Source: Candidatus Baltobacteraceae bacterium
GTDB taxonomy: Bacteria; Vulcanimicrobiota; Vulcanimicrobiia; Vulcanimicrobiales; Vulcanimicrobiaceae
Reading direction: 5' to 3'
Assembly (NCBI GenBank): GCA_035502855.1
Contig: DATJTX010000011.1
Coordinates: forward strand, 1 to 32,589
DNA length: 32,589 nucleotides
Shown piece by piece: positions 1-7,210 of the stretch (the stretch's first letter is position 1; every line of letters starts with the position of its first letter). The notes below the pieces were generated by a model. That model did not search any database. It was not told where the DNA came from and worked only from the letters and a program-made list of their open reading frames with translations. The translations under genes and the position numbers were made by a program.

Positions 1-150
1 CGTGTTGTACGTTTGCAGTTCCTGCATTGAGGTCGTAACGCGCGTTTGTATCTGCGGATTAACTGCCGCATGTGCCGCAACGGCCGGGAAGAAGCTCAAG
101 GCGAAAATGAGCGAGGCCGCCTTAACCGGTTTGTAAAGCACACGTTTCAT
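1..150 (-). CDS. Secreted protein of unknown function, partial (C-terminus outside window)
   Basis: An open frame runs leftwards from ATG at 150 and is still open at base 1, so only the first 50 codons are visible. It begins with a typical signal peptide: a basic start (MKRVLYKPVK), a hydrophobic stretch and an AHA-type cleavage region near residue 29. The mature start carries a QTRVTTSMQELQ stretch that closely matches the QQRVAASMQDLQ stretch at the same place in the next gene upstream (214-858). The two are therefore probably tandem paralogues of one secreted family. I do not recognise the family. Codon use and the signal peptide make it a convincing gene despite being cut by the edge. Confidence 0.7.
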   Translation of the reverse strand, partial: MKRVLYKPVKAASLIFALSFFPAVAAHAAVNPQIQTRVTTSMQELQTYNT

Positions 151-213
151 CACGTATTTGCGTCAGTCGCGAGCAATTACCTTGGAGCAGCTTCCGGAAC
201 CAATTTACGGCGT

Positions 214-858
214 TTATCGTGGAGCCGGCGCGGCGAGCATTGCGTGTATTGCGGTTTGCCGGGACTCACTGAGTCCTGCCTGTTGAATAATCGCATCGAG
301 CGCCGCAACGTCCGGCGGTGCGCCGGCGCCGCTGAAGATTTGCAAATCCATCTTTAGCGAACCCATCGCGAGTTCGTCGAGGTTCCAAAGCCGGCTGTAA
401 TATAGCGCCTTTCGAGCCTTTGCTCCGTTCGCCTTAATTGCCGCAATAAAGTCGGCGCGCGCCTTGGGATCCTTGATGTTTTGGTAATCGAAGCACGTGG
501 GACTGGTTGCTCCGGGCGCTATAAGGCAGTCGAAAGGAACATCATTTGGATCATGCGGATCGTACGTGGGATCGTACGACTCCTCAATTACTTTTAGGAT
601 CTGCGCCCACGCCTGAACCAGACTTCTTCTGCGCGCCACATAGTCTGCAGGCGCGATCGATTTAATATCCCCAAAGCTAAAGAGAGTCGTGATCGCACCT
701 TGTAAGTCGCTAAATGAATGCCCGGTCCTGAAGCGCTGAAGGTCCTGCATCGAAGCAGCCACCCGCTGTTGCATCTGATCGCCCGCGGTCGCTGCATTTG
801 CTGTGACGGGAAGAGCGAGAATGAGACATAGGGTCAAGCCAATTGTTCTCTGCATCAT
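214..858 (-). CDS. Secreted protein of unknown function (214 aa), tandem paralogue of the edge gene
   Basis: The protein has a clear Sec signal peptide (about residues 1-22, ending ANA), so it is exported. The mature part is mostly predicted alpha-helical, has two cysteines around residues 110-117, and resembles no family I can name. The first mature residues (QQRVAASMQDLQ) match those of the partial gene at 1-150, which suggests duplication. It lies 12 bp downstream of the lipoprotein gene that ends at 871, so the two are probably co-transcribed. Two ATG codons stand in tandem at the start (858 and 855), and either could be used. Function unknown; envelope or extracellular location is inferred. 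Confidence 0.7.
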   Translation of the reverse strand: MMQRTIGLTLCLILALPVTANAATAGDQMQQRVAASMQDLQRFRTGHSFSDLQGAITTLFSFGDIKSIAPADYVARRRSLVQAWAQILKVIEESYDPTYDPHDPNDVPFDCLIAPGATSPTCFDYQNIKDPKARADFIAAIKANGAKARKALYYSRLWNLDELAMGSLKMDLQIFSGAGAPPDVAALDAIIQQAGLSESRQTAIHAMLAAPAPR

Positions 859-870
859 GTTCGCGGGCTC

Positions 871-1854
871 CTAACACGGGAAGGACGTGTAGCAGGACGT
901 CGGGCTGTTTATTGTTATCGACGGCTCACTCGTGACGCCTCCCTTGTACATCGACAGAGCGCCAGCGCTAGTGAGAGTCGCTTCCTGTGTTGTGGTTGTA
1001 ATCGGATACCACGTCCCTGTCGGATCGCTGACGACCACGTACTCGTCTGGTATCTGAAACTCCTCATATCCAGCGGTCGGCGCCACAGGCTGACCGTTGC
1101 TCGTGAAGGTGCAGCCGGCGGAATATGCGATATCGGTGGTGTTAACTTGCGACCCAAGGGTTCCGGACTCCGGTAGAACAGCAAGCGGTGTCGGTGTTGG
1201 GGCTGGCAGGTGCGGGTTATTAGCCTGGCAAGACCAGGCGGCTGGCTCGGGTGCGGCAACCTGCGCATAGGCTTGAACCTCTTGAAATTCGACGTTCGTG
1301 AACGAGACGGTGTCCGGTTGCAGATAATAGTAAGTTTCCATGCCAATGTCGTCGAGGCCCTGGGTGTGCTTCAGACCGTTCACCTGTTCATAGACCAAGC
1401 CACTGGGCGCAATGACGGTAAAGGAGACGGACCTCTCATTGCATTCCTCGTCATAATCCAAATTGCTGTCTTCGGTAACGGTCACCTCGCCCGCTACGGC
1501 ACCCGCATAAAATACCGTCGGGCCCGGCACGGTGCTGCTGAGCGCCCCGTCGTCGCCGGTTACGAACCAGCCGCCGCCGTTCCCCGAGAGCTCAACCACT
1601 TCGCCGACGCCGATAGTAGTTCGTTGCTGATCAGCAGGCGACGTGGCGAGTTCGGTGTAGTTTAGGGTGCATGGGGGCGGCACAGCAGGGTGGCAGGGGG
1701 ACGTGCCGCATCTTGGGATGACCGATTGCGGACTCGCATGAACCTGGGGACCGCCGCTCGTGTAATCTCGAACTATCGGCATGCCGCTGCCACCGCCGCA
1801 AGCAACCAATGCAACGACGAGCCAAAGACAAAAAAGACCCTGCAGTGTTCTCAT
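871..1854 (-). CDS. Lipoprotein of unknown function (327 aa)
   Basis: I chose the ATG at 1854 rather than the upstream one at 1881. It gives a clean lipoprotein signal: MRTLQGLFCLW, a hydrophobic core, then a lipobox LVAC at about residues 15-18 followed by GGGSG. A purine-rich GGGGGCAGGCGA lies just before it. The mature protein opens with a flexible Ser/Pro/Cys-containing linker. It continues with beta-rich, Thr/Val-rich sequence typical of surface Ig-like or Big-type domains, and ends in a Cys pair (SCYTSFPC). No enzymatic motif is visible. The 140-bp gap upstream (1855-1994) probably holds its promoter, but I see no convincing consensus there. First gene of a likely operon with 214-858. 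Confidence 0.72.
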   Translation of the reverse strand: MRTLQGLFCLWLVVALVACGGGSGMPIVRDYTSGGPQVHASPQSVIPRCGTSPCHPAVPPPCTLNYTELATSPADQQRTTIGVGEVVELSGNGGGWFVTGDDGALSSTVPGPTVFYAGAVAGEVTVTEDSNLDYDEECNERSVSFTVIAPSGLVYEQVNGLKHTQGLDDIGMETYYYLQPDTVSFTNVEFQEVQAYAQVAAPEPAAWSCQANNPHLPAPTPTPLAVLPESGTLGSQVNTTDIAYSAGCTFTSNGQPVAPTAGYEEFQIPDEYVVVSDPTGTWYPITTTTQEATLTSAGALSMYKGGVTSEPSITINSPTSCYTSFPC

Positions 1855-1994
1855 TCGCCTGCCCCCACATGCCGTGCCCACACCAAATTCCGTGGGACGC
1901 CGCCCTGGCGAGCGTTACGGAAAGCCAGTGTAGCACGGTCCGAAAAGCCCAAGCAAGTCAAGGGTCGGCCGGTAGGCCTTAAGTCCTACATTCC

Positions 1995-3494
1995 TCATTC
2001 ATCGGGGAGTCGGAAGACAAAGAGGGCGTCGCCCTTCGGCGTCCCGAGTTGTTGATTACCGCCGGAGGCGACGGCTACGTACTCGCGACCGTCCTCCCGA
2101 AAGACGATCGGCGGCGCGTTGACCCCCGCGCCCGTCTGAAACTGCCATAGCCGCACACCTGTTCGCGTGTCGAGCGCATCGAAATGTCCGTTTCCCTCGC
2201 CGACGAACGTGACGCCGCCGGCTGTTGAAACCGTACCGCCCACGAGTCCACCGTCGAACTCGTCTTGCCATACGATAGCGCCCGTTCCCACGTTCACGGC
2301 CGAAACGGAACCATATATCCGTGCCCACTCGCGTTTCAGCTCCTCGATCCCCGATCGGTGCTTCCCCCGCTCCGGCCGAAGATGTCGAGTCGCCGTCACG
2401 ATCACATACCTCAGATGAGGATCGTACGACGTGGGCGACCAGCTCGCACCGCCCGTCCAAGCATCCTTGCTGTCACCCGGCATGTTGAGACTGGACACGT
2501 CGATCGATCGGCGTATCAACTTGCCGCTTTCGCGATTGAGGACGTAGAAGATTCCGTTCTTCCCGATCTCGCCGACTGCGTCGACCCGTCGCCCACGGGC
2601 ATCCACCGTTTGAAATAGCACGGGCGGTGAGGCCGCGTCGAGGTCCATCGTGTCATGAGCCACCTCCTGAAAATACCATCGCATCCGACCGGTAGAAGCG
2701 CTCAGAGCGACGATACAATCCGTAAAAAGGTTGTCACCTGGCCGCGATTCACCATTGAGATCGGGCCACGGATTTCCAGTCGTGAAGTAGATCGAATCGC
2801 GTGAAGGATCGATCGCCGGTGTGGTCCAGATCCCGCCGCCGCCGCGCTTCCAGGTATTACCAAACCAATGGTGCGCATCCGTGGCAAACCAGCGCCAACG
2901 CAGTCTACCATTGCGCAGGGAGAGCGCCATCAGAGCTCCACGAATTCCGAGGTCGCTGCCACCCACGCCAACGATGACAGAATCGCGATAGATGAGCGGC
3001 GCCATGGTGATGCTATAGCCCTGCGCGTTATCGGCGACGCGAACGCTCCATTTCCGAAGTCCCGATTTACGATCAAGCGCAACAACGCGGCCATCTAACT
3101 GCCCGATCACGACGAGGTCTTTGGACAGGGCAACGCCCCTATTCACCGGACCACAGCACTGGCGAAATGTGCCTGGCAGCGGATCGCGCTTCCACAGGAG
3201 CCTGCCGCTCTGCGCATCGATCGCGAAGACGCCGTCATACGCGGTGGTCAAGTACATCACACCTCCGGCAACCAGTGGGCTGGTTTCAAACGCCCCGAGG
3301 ACGCCGGTTTGAAATACGTACACAGGAGCTAGGTGCTGCGCGTTGCGGCTGTTGATCTGATCGAGCTGCGAAAAGCGTTGGTTGGAGTAGTCGTGACCAT
3401 AAGAAAGCCACTCTGCGCTTGATGCAGAGTAAGAGTTCCCGGCTGAGCACGCCGAACAAAAGACGACGGTAGCGAATAACAGCCAGCGGAGCAT
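1995..3494 (-). CDS. PQQ-dependent (quinoprotein) dehydrogenase, lipoprotein form
   Basis: Quinoprotein dehydrogenases oxidise alcohols, aldoses or related substrates in the periplasm using PQQ. The 499-aa protein starts with a lipobox (FCSAC, Cys16), so it is likely anchored to a membrane. Eight-bladed propeller signatures follow. The vicinal disulphide pair typical of the family is present as QCCGPVNRG (C113-C114). The metal/PQQ region GNPWPDLNG...RPGDNLFTD leads to HDTMDLDA (about 280-287), which aligns with the usual HDxWDxD catalytic-Asp motif, with Met in place of Trp. The family ending GGVTFVGEGNGHFDALD...G is also there. There is no C-terminal cytochrome c domain, and no pqq biosynthesis or electron-acceptor gene is nearby. 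At about 500 aa it is shorter than the usual 570-600. Substrate unknown. Confidence 0.88.
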   Translation of the reverse strand: MLRWLLFATVVFCSACSAGNSYSASSAEWLSYGHDYSNQRFSQLDQINSRNAQHLAPVYVFQTGVLGAFETSPLVAGGVMYLTTAYDGVFAIDAQSGRLLWKRDPLPGTFRQCCGPVNRGVALSKDLVVIGQLDGRVVALDRKSGLRKWSVRVADNAQGYSITMAPLIYRDSVIVGVGGSDLGIRGALMALSLRNGRLRWRWFATDAHHWFGNTWKRGGGGIWTTPAIDPSRDSIYFTTGNPWPDLNGESRPGDNLFTDCIVALSASTGRMRWYFQEVAHDTMDLDAASPPVLFQTVDARGRRVDAVGEIGKNGIFYVLNRESGKLIRRSIDVSSLNMPGDSKDAWTGGASWSPTSYDPHLRYVIVTATRHLRPERGKHRSGIEELKREWARIYGSVSAVNVGTGAIVWQDEFDGGLVGGTVSTAGGVTFVGEGNGHFDALDTRTGVRLWQFQTGAGVNAPPIVFREDGREYVAVASGGNQQLGTPKGDALFVFRLPDE

Positions 3495-3503
3495 GCGGGT
3501 CGG

Positions 3504-4154
3504 TTATTGCGGACCGGAAGCCAAATCCTCGGTGACCACGGTAGAGGCCGGATTACCGTCGCTGGTCACGATTGTAGCGCCATTCTCGTCGGTACGGTAG
3601 ACCTGTGCCCCGGCGCGTTCGAGCGTCTCGATTGTCGACGGCGCCGGATGGCGGAAGATGTTATGACGTCCGACGGAGATGATCGCGTAACGCGGGTGCA
3701 CGGCGGCGATGAATTCGGGTGACGATCCGTAGGCGGACCCGTGGTGCCGGACCTTCAGGACATCGGCGTGCAGATCGATCCCTTCATCCAAAAGGCGTTG
3801 CTCGGCGAGGCTGCCCGCGTCACCGGTGAAGAGCATCCGAAAGCGCCTATACGTCAGGATGAATGCGATAGAGTTCTCGTTGATTGCATTACGGCCGCCC
3901 ACGAATGGCAATTGCGGTCCGATGAATTGCAGCGTCACGCCGTCGCCGGTGCGCCACACCTCGCCGGCGCGCGCTCAGCATGTGCAACGTCGAGGAAGTC
4001 GTGATAGGCGTGACCGCCGGACGTCTGACCGCTATCGGCGATCTCCGCAACGCGCAATTTCCGCAACACCGGCGAACACCCGCCAACGTGATCGCCGTGC
4101 GGATGCGTCACCGTGACTCGGGACGGCGGGTCATTTGAGGTGACGTGATGCCCG
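3504..4154 (-). pseudogene. ComEC/Rec2-type metallo-beta-lactamase domain, truncated and frameshifted
   Basis: Two frames together encode the last part of a ComEC-type metallo-beta-lactamase domain. The upstream frame (about 4154-3970) carries the metal-binding motif VTHPHGDHVGG (near 4111-4079) and runs to about HAERAPAR, then reads into a stop. The downstream frame (3959-3504, apparent GTG start) continues with WRTGDGVTLQFIG, NENSIAFIL, FTGDAG, LKVRHHGS and the C-terminal ISVGRHN...HPAPSTIETL. The strand that should precede the HPHGDH motif, including the family's DVGQGD segment, is missing; an in-frame TGA sits at 4159. The family normally acts in DNA uptake or as a secreted hydrolase. Here the N-terminal truncation and a reading-frame break around 3960-3990 make it a probable relic. 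A sequencing indel could explain the frameshift but not the missing N-terminus. Confidence 0.8.
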
Positions 4155-4180
4155 TATCACGAGTCTCTTCACGGGGTTGC

Positions 4181-4921
4181 CTACTGCGAGGGCGGTGTGA
4201 CCAGCGTCAGCGTCGTCGGATCGACGTCGTAGTTTCCCGGCGCGACCACGTTGTTCGGAAACGCGCAGACCACGCTGTTGTCCGGGCCCCAGATGACGAC
4301 GAGATTGGGCGGTCCGCAAGGCGTCTGCGTCAGGCCGTAATCCTGCAAGAGGGTTGCACCCGGCGATTCCGGCTGCACCGCGTATGACGGATAGATCTGC
4401 TGATCCTGATAATCGATGATGGACCCGAGCAGCGCGATGCCGAGAGCCGCGCCGATCGCGAAGGGACCCCAAAAACCGCCTCCCCAGTAGATCGGCGCCG
4501 GATACCACCGCACGCCGTGATTCCAGGACCAGTTGCTCCAATGGTGCGGGTTGACGATATGCGGGCCGTTATAGTTTGGCGGAATCGGGCGCACGTACGC
4601 GCGGGCCGGCGGGCGCGCGATCGGCGCACGCGGACCCTGCGGCAGATTTCCGGGACGCGCGACGGGGCGCGCTGGGGCAGCCGGACGGTTGACGTCGTGC
4701 GGAAACGAGAAGCCGGGCGGTTGCGCCGGACGCGCCGGGGCAGCCGGCGCCGGATGATATGCCGGGGCCGGACGTGCTGCAGGCGCGGGGCGTGCCGCGG
4801 GCGCGGGGCGCGCTGCTGGCGCCGGATGCCCTCCGCCGCCGCCCGGACGTTGAGCGAGCGCGGCGGCCGGCAGGGCCGCGGCTAAGATGAGCGCCACGGC
4901 GGCGCGCACGATGCGTTTCAC
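4181..4921 (-). CDS. Pro/Ala-rich secreted or envelope protein (246 aa)
   Basis: The start is GTG at 4921, directly abutting the TAG stop of the preceding gene (TAGGTG), so translation is probably coupled. A signal peptide (residues 1-23, ending ALA) is followed by a Gly run and a low-complexity region with repeated PAPAAR units (about 33-70). A Pro/Arg-rich linker and an Asn/His/Trp-rich segment come next. A hydrophobic Gly/Ala-rich stretch (about 150-170) could be a membrane helix or glycine-zipper-like segment. The last 70 residues contain two cysteines (TPCGPPN and VVCAFPN) that could form a disulphide. The layout resembles small envelope proteins with a glycine-zipper region, but no function can be assigned. 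Third gene of the PPK2 operon. Confidence 0.75.
   Translation of the reverse strand: MKRIVRAAVALILAAALPAAALAQRPGGGGGHPAPAARPAPAARPAPAARPAPAYHPAPAAPARPAQPPGFSFPHDVNRPAAPARPVARPGNLPQGPRAPIARPPARAYVRPIPPNYNGPHIVNPHHWSNWSWNHGVRWYPAPIYWGGGFWGPFAIGAALGIALLGSIIDYQDQQIYPSYAVQPESPGATLLQDYGLTQTPCGPPNLVVIWGPDNSVVCAFPNNVVAPGNYDVDPTTLTLVTPPSQ
4715..4825 (-). repeat. Tandem 18-bp coding repeat (PAPAAR units)
   Basis: Within the preceding gene, residues about 33-69 consist of degenerate six-residue units (PAPAAR, PAPAAR, PAPAAR, PAPAYH, PAPAAP) encoded by GC-rich near-identical 18-bp units. Copy number at such repeats commonly varies between strains by slippage. The encoded segment is likely an extended, flexible spacer. 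Confidence 0.7.
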
Positions 4922-5374
4922 CTATTTCACCTCGTCGAGATGGCCGCGTACCGTTATGAAGGTTCCGTGCTGCGTCTTGATCGCCACCATCAGACCGTGC
5001 GGCCCGATCGGCCGCGACGAATATGGAACGTGACCTGTTTTGCCGGAGAGATTGATGTAGACGGTGCCGTTCGCGATCGCGATCGGATGCTTCTTGCCGC
5101 TTTGATGAAGCGTGATCGAGTAGGGTAGGCAGCGCAAAACACTGCCGGCATAGGAACAAGCACCAGTGGTGATTTGCAGCACGCCTTTGCCGTCGGCGCT
5201 GTGGAGCCAGAGCGTCTGCCCGGTCCAGGCCATCCGGACCTGCGGGTAGTCCCGCACCGAACCGTCGCTCTGCTGCACGCGCACGACGCCGTTGGCGTAG
5301 GCGGGCGAGGCGAAAGCGACGCCGGCGAACGCGGCGCACAGCAGTAGGGCCGAGGCCGTCTTTTTGTAGCTCAT
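4922..5374 (-). CDS. Small secreted protein of unknown function (150 aa)
   Basis: The start is ATG at 5374, inside the ATGA overlap with the PPK2 stop codon. This is far better than the longer upstream frame, which lies antisense within PPK2. The signal peptide covers about residues 1-27 (MSYKKTASALLLC..., ending AYA). The 120-residue mature part is beta-rich with Val/Gly/Ser and has one Cys pair (GACSYAG and LRCLPY), likely a disulphide. No catalytic motif or known family is recognised. Its stop codon abuts the GTG of the next gene, so the order PPK2, this gene, Pro/Ala-rich gene is a translationally coupled operon. Confidence 0.78.
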   Translation of the reverse strand: MSYKKTASALLLCAAFAGVAFASPAYANGVVRVQQSDGSVRDYPQVRMAWTGQTLWLHSADGKGVLQITTGACSYAGSVLRCLPYSITLHQSGKKHPIAIANGTVYINLSGKTGHVPYSSRPIGPHGLMVAIKTQHGTFITVRGHLDEVK

Positions 5375-6213
5375 GACGCACCAGTTCGCGCTGCTGCTTC
5401 GTGATACTTGCGCCGGATCTGGTCGAGATCGACGGTGACGGGCGGCAAGCGCATGTTCAGTGTTTCGAGTGTTTCGACGACGATTTTCGAGACCGCCAGG
5501 TTGCGGAACCACTTGTGGTCGGACGGGATGACGAACCAAGGAGCGTACTCGGTGCTCGTCTCTTCGAGCACGTCTTCGTAGGCTTTCATGTATTCTTTGA
5601 AATACGATCGTTCGGTGTAGTCGGCTTCGCTGATCTTCCACCGGCGGTGCGGATCGTCGAGCCGGCCTTTGAAACGCTCGAGTTGCTCTCCCTCGCTCAT
5701 GTGCAAGTAGAATTTCAGAATCGTGACGTTCGCCTGCCCCAGATCCGCTTCGAAGGAATTGATGAGGTCGTAGCGTTTCGACCACACGCTCTTGGGGACG
5801 AGATCGTGTACGCGTACGATCAACACGTCCTCGTAGTGCGACCGGTTGAAGATGACGATCTCGCCGCGCGCCGGCGTCTGCAAGTGCGCGCGCCAGAGAA
5901 AGTCGTGCGCGAGCTCTTCTTTCGAGGGTTCTTTGAAGGCGTGCACGCGCGCGCCTTGCGGATTGAGCCCGCTAAAGACGTGCGAGATCGTGCCGTCCTT
6001 GCCGGACGCGTCGAGTCCCTGCAGCACGATCAAGAGCGCGTGCGCGTTGCCGGCGTAGAGCAGGTACTGCAGTTCGGTCAGCCGTTTGGTGTCGGCCTCG
6101 ATTTCGGCGGCCGCGTCGGATTTGTGGCGGTGGTGCCCGGTGAAGCCCGGGTCGATATCGGCTAGGCGAACCTTCGCGGCCGGCTTCACCATGAATCGCT
6201 TGCGGAAGCTCAT
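5371..6213 (-). CDS. ppk2: Polyphosphate kinase 2 family (polyphosphate:nucleotide phosphotransferase)
   Basis: PPK2 enzymes transfer phosphate between inorganic polyphosphate and nucleotides (ADP/GDP or AMP/NMP by class) in the cytoplasm. The 280-aa protein has the P-loop GLDASGKDGT (about 66-75) and the Walker-B-like motif FNRSHYEDV (122-130). The family segments FKEPSKEELAHDFLWR, KFYLHMS and RFKGRLDDPHRRWK are present, as is APWFVIPSDHKWFRN near the C-terminus. Length matches single-domain PPK2. The ATG at 6213 begins the homologous region; the upstream extension of the frame is arginine- and serine-rich shadow over the divergent regulator gene. It overlaps the following secreted-protein gene by 4 bp (ATGA). 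The AMP-, ADP- or bifunctional class cannot be decided by eye. Confidence 0.93.
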   Translation of the reverse strand: MSFRKRFMVKPAAKVRLADIDPGFTGHHRHKSDAAAEIEADTKRLTELQYLLYAGNAHALLIVLQGLDASGKDGTISHVFSGLNPQGARVHAFKEPSKEELAHDFLWRAHLQTPARGEIVIFNRSHYEDVLIVRVHDLVPKSVWSKRYDLINSFEADLGQANVTILKFYLHMSEGEQLERFKGRLDDPHRRWKISEADYTERSYFKEYMKAYEDVLEETSTEYAPWFVIPSDHKWFRNLAVSKIVVETLETLNMRLPPVTVDLDQIRRKYHEAAARTGAS

Positions 6214-6254
6214 GGCCTCAGCTTTCCCCGGCAGGGCGCAAGCGCCCGCCTGGG

Positions 6255-6287
6255 CAATGATTGCGAACCTAATGACAAAGATCATTG
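6255..6287. promoter_or_regulatory. Candidate operator: inverted repeat over the start of the Mo/W regulator gene
   Basis: CAATGAT at 6255-6261 is matched by its reverse complement ATCATTG at 6281-6287, a 7-bp perfect inverted repeat with a 19-bp spacer. An inner AATGA/TCATT pair (6271-6275/6282-6286) overlaps it. The block is notably AT-rich for this window. It sits at the beginning of the regulator gene, 42 bp from the divergent PPK2 start, and could be an autoregulatory binding site. The role is inferred from position and symmetry only. Confidence 0.35.
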
Positions 6288-7210
6288 CCTGCCGGCTGGA
6301 ATCGCTGCGAACCGCGCGCGGGCTCTCGCAGCGGACGCTGGCGCGGGCGGCCGGCATCACGCGGCAAACGGTCGGCGCGATCGAGAGCGGGCGTGTGCAG
6401 CCGAGCGTCGGCATCGCGCTTTCGCTGGCGCGCGTGCTCGGCTGCACCGTCGAAGAACTCTTCGACCTACCGGCCGATCCGCCGCGACGCGCGTTCGACG
6501 CGGTCGCGCGCGAGCATCTCGCGCTCGAGCCGACGCAGCGCGCGCTCCCCACGATCTTCGTCGCCGGATGCGACGTCGCCGCAGGATTGCTCGCGCGGCA
6601 CGCGATGCTGCGCGAACGCGATCTGCACGTACTGTGGCTGCCGATGACCAATCGCGCGGCGTTGGACGAACTGCGCGCCGGCAGCGTGCACGCCGCGGTG
6701 CTGCACGGCGAAACCGGCACACGGCTCGCGCGCGAGGGGTACGAGCGCTTCGAACTGGCTACCACCGAAGAAGGCTGGCTGCTGGCGCGCGACAATCCGC
6801 TGCGATTTCGCGGCGCCGGCGATATCGCACGCACGCGCGCGCGCCTGGTGAACCGCCCGCGCGGCGCCGCGGCGCGCGCATTGCTCGACGAGCGCCTGCG
6901 CGGCGCCAAGCTCGAACCGCAGCGCATTCGCGGATACGATCGCGAGGTCGCCGGTCAGGTCGATGCCGGTCGCGCGATCGCGCAGGGGTTCGCCGACGTC
7001 GCGGTCGGCATGGCAAGCGTCGCGCGAATCTTCTCGCTTGATTTCATTCCGCTGCGCGAGGAGCGCTGCACGCTGGTCGTCGCGTCGGGCGCGTTGCGCG
7101 TGTCCGGCGCTCGCGTGTTGCTCGAAACGCTGCGATCGCAAGCGTTCCGGCGCGACGTACATGGCCTCGACGCGTACGACCTGAGCCGAGCGGGGGAGCG
7201 TATCGCGTGA
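6257..7210 (+). CDS. XRE-type regulator with molybdate/tungstate-like ligand-binding domain
   Basis: This is a one-component regulator. Residues about 6-65 form a Cro/C1-type helix-turn-helix (LESLRTARGLSQRTLARAAGITRQTVGAIESGR...ALSLARVLGCTVEELF). The rest (about 90-310) looks like a periplasmic-binding-protein-fold domain of the PBP-like family (PF12727 type) found in molybdenum regulators. Features include FVAGCDVAAGLLARH, VHAAVLHGETG, WLLARDNPLRF, LVNRPRGAAARALLDE and a DVAVGMASVAR segment. ATG at 6257 and 6272 are both possible. Neither has a Shine-Dalgarno sequence, so a leaderless transcript is plausible. Its TGA overlaps the GTG of the binding-protein gene (GTGA), placing it first in the transport operon. 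Molybdate or tungstate as the effector is inferred from family and context. Confidence 0.83.
   Translation: MIANLMTKIIACRLESLRTARGLSQRTLARAAGITRQTVGAIESGRVQPSVGIALSLARVLGCTVEELFDLPADPPRRAFDAVAREHLALEPTQRALPTIFVAGCDVAAGLLARHAMLRERDLHVLWLPMTNRAALDELRAGSVHAAVLHGETGTRLAREGYERFELATTEEGWLLARDNPLRFRGAGDIARTRARLVNRPRGAAARALLDERLRGAKLEPQRIRGYDREVAGQVDAGRAIAQGFADVAVGMASVARIFSLDFIPLREERCTLVVASGALRVSGARVLLETLRSQAFRRDVHGLDAYDLSRAGERIA

Noticed and set aside
46-357. Plus-strand frame at the left edge
   Set aside because: It lies antisense to two minus-strand genes with signal peptides and shared mature N-termini.
1855-1994. Search for an RNA gene or riboswitch in the gap before the lipoprotein gene
   Set aside because: No stable hairpin, T-run or conserved riboswitch core was visible; it probably only holds a promoter.
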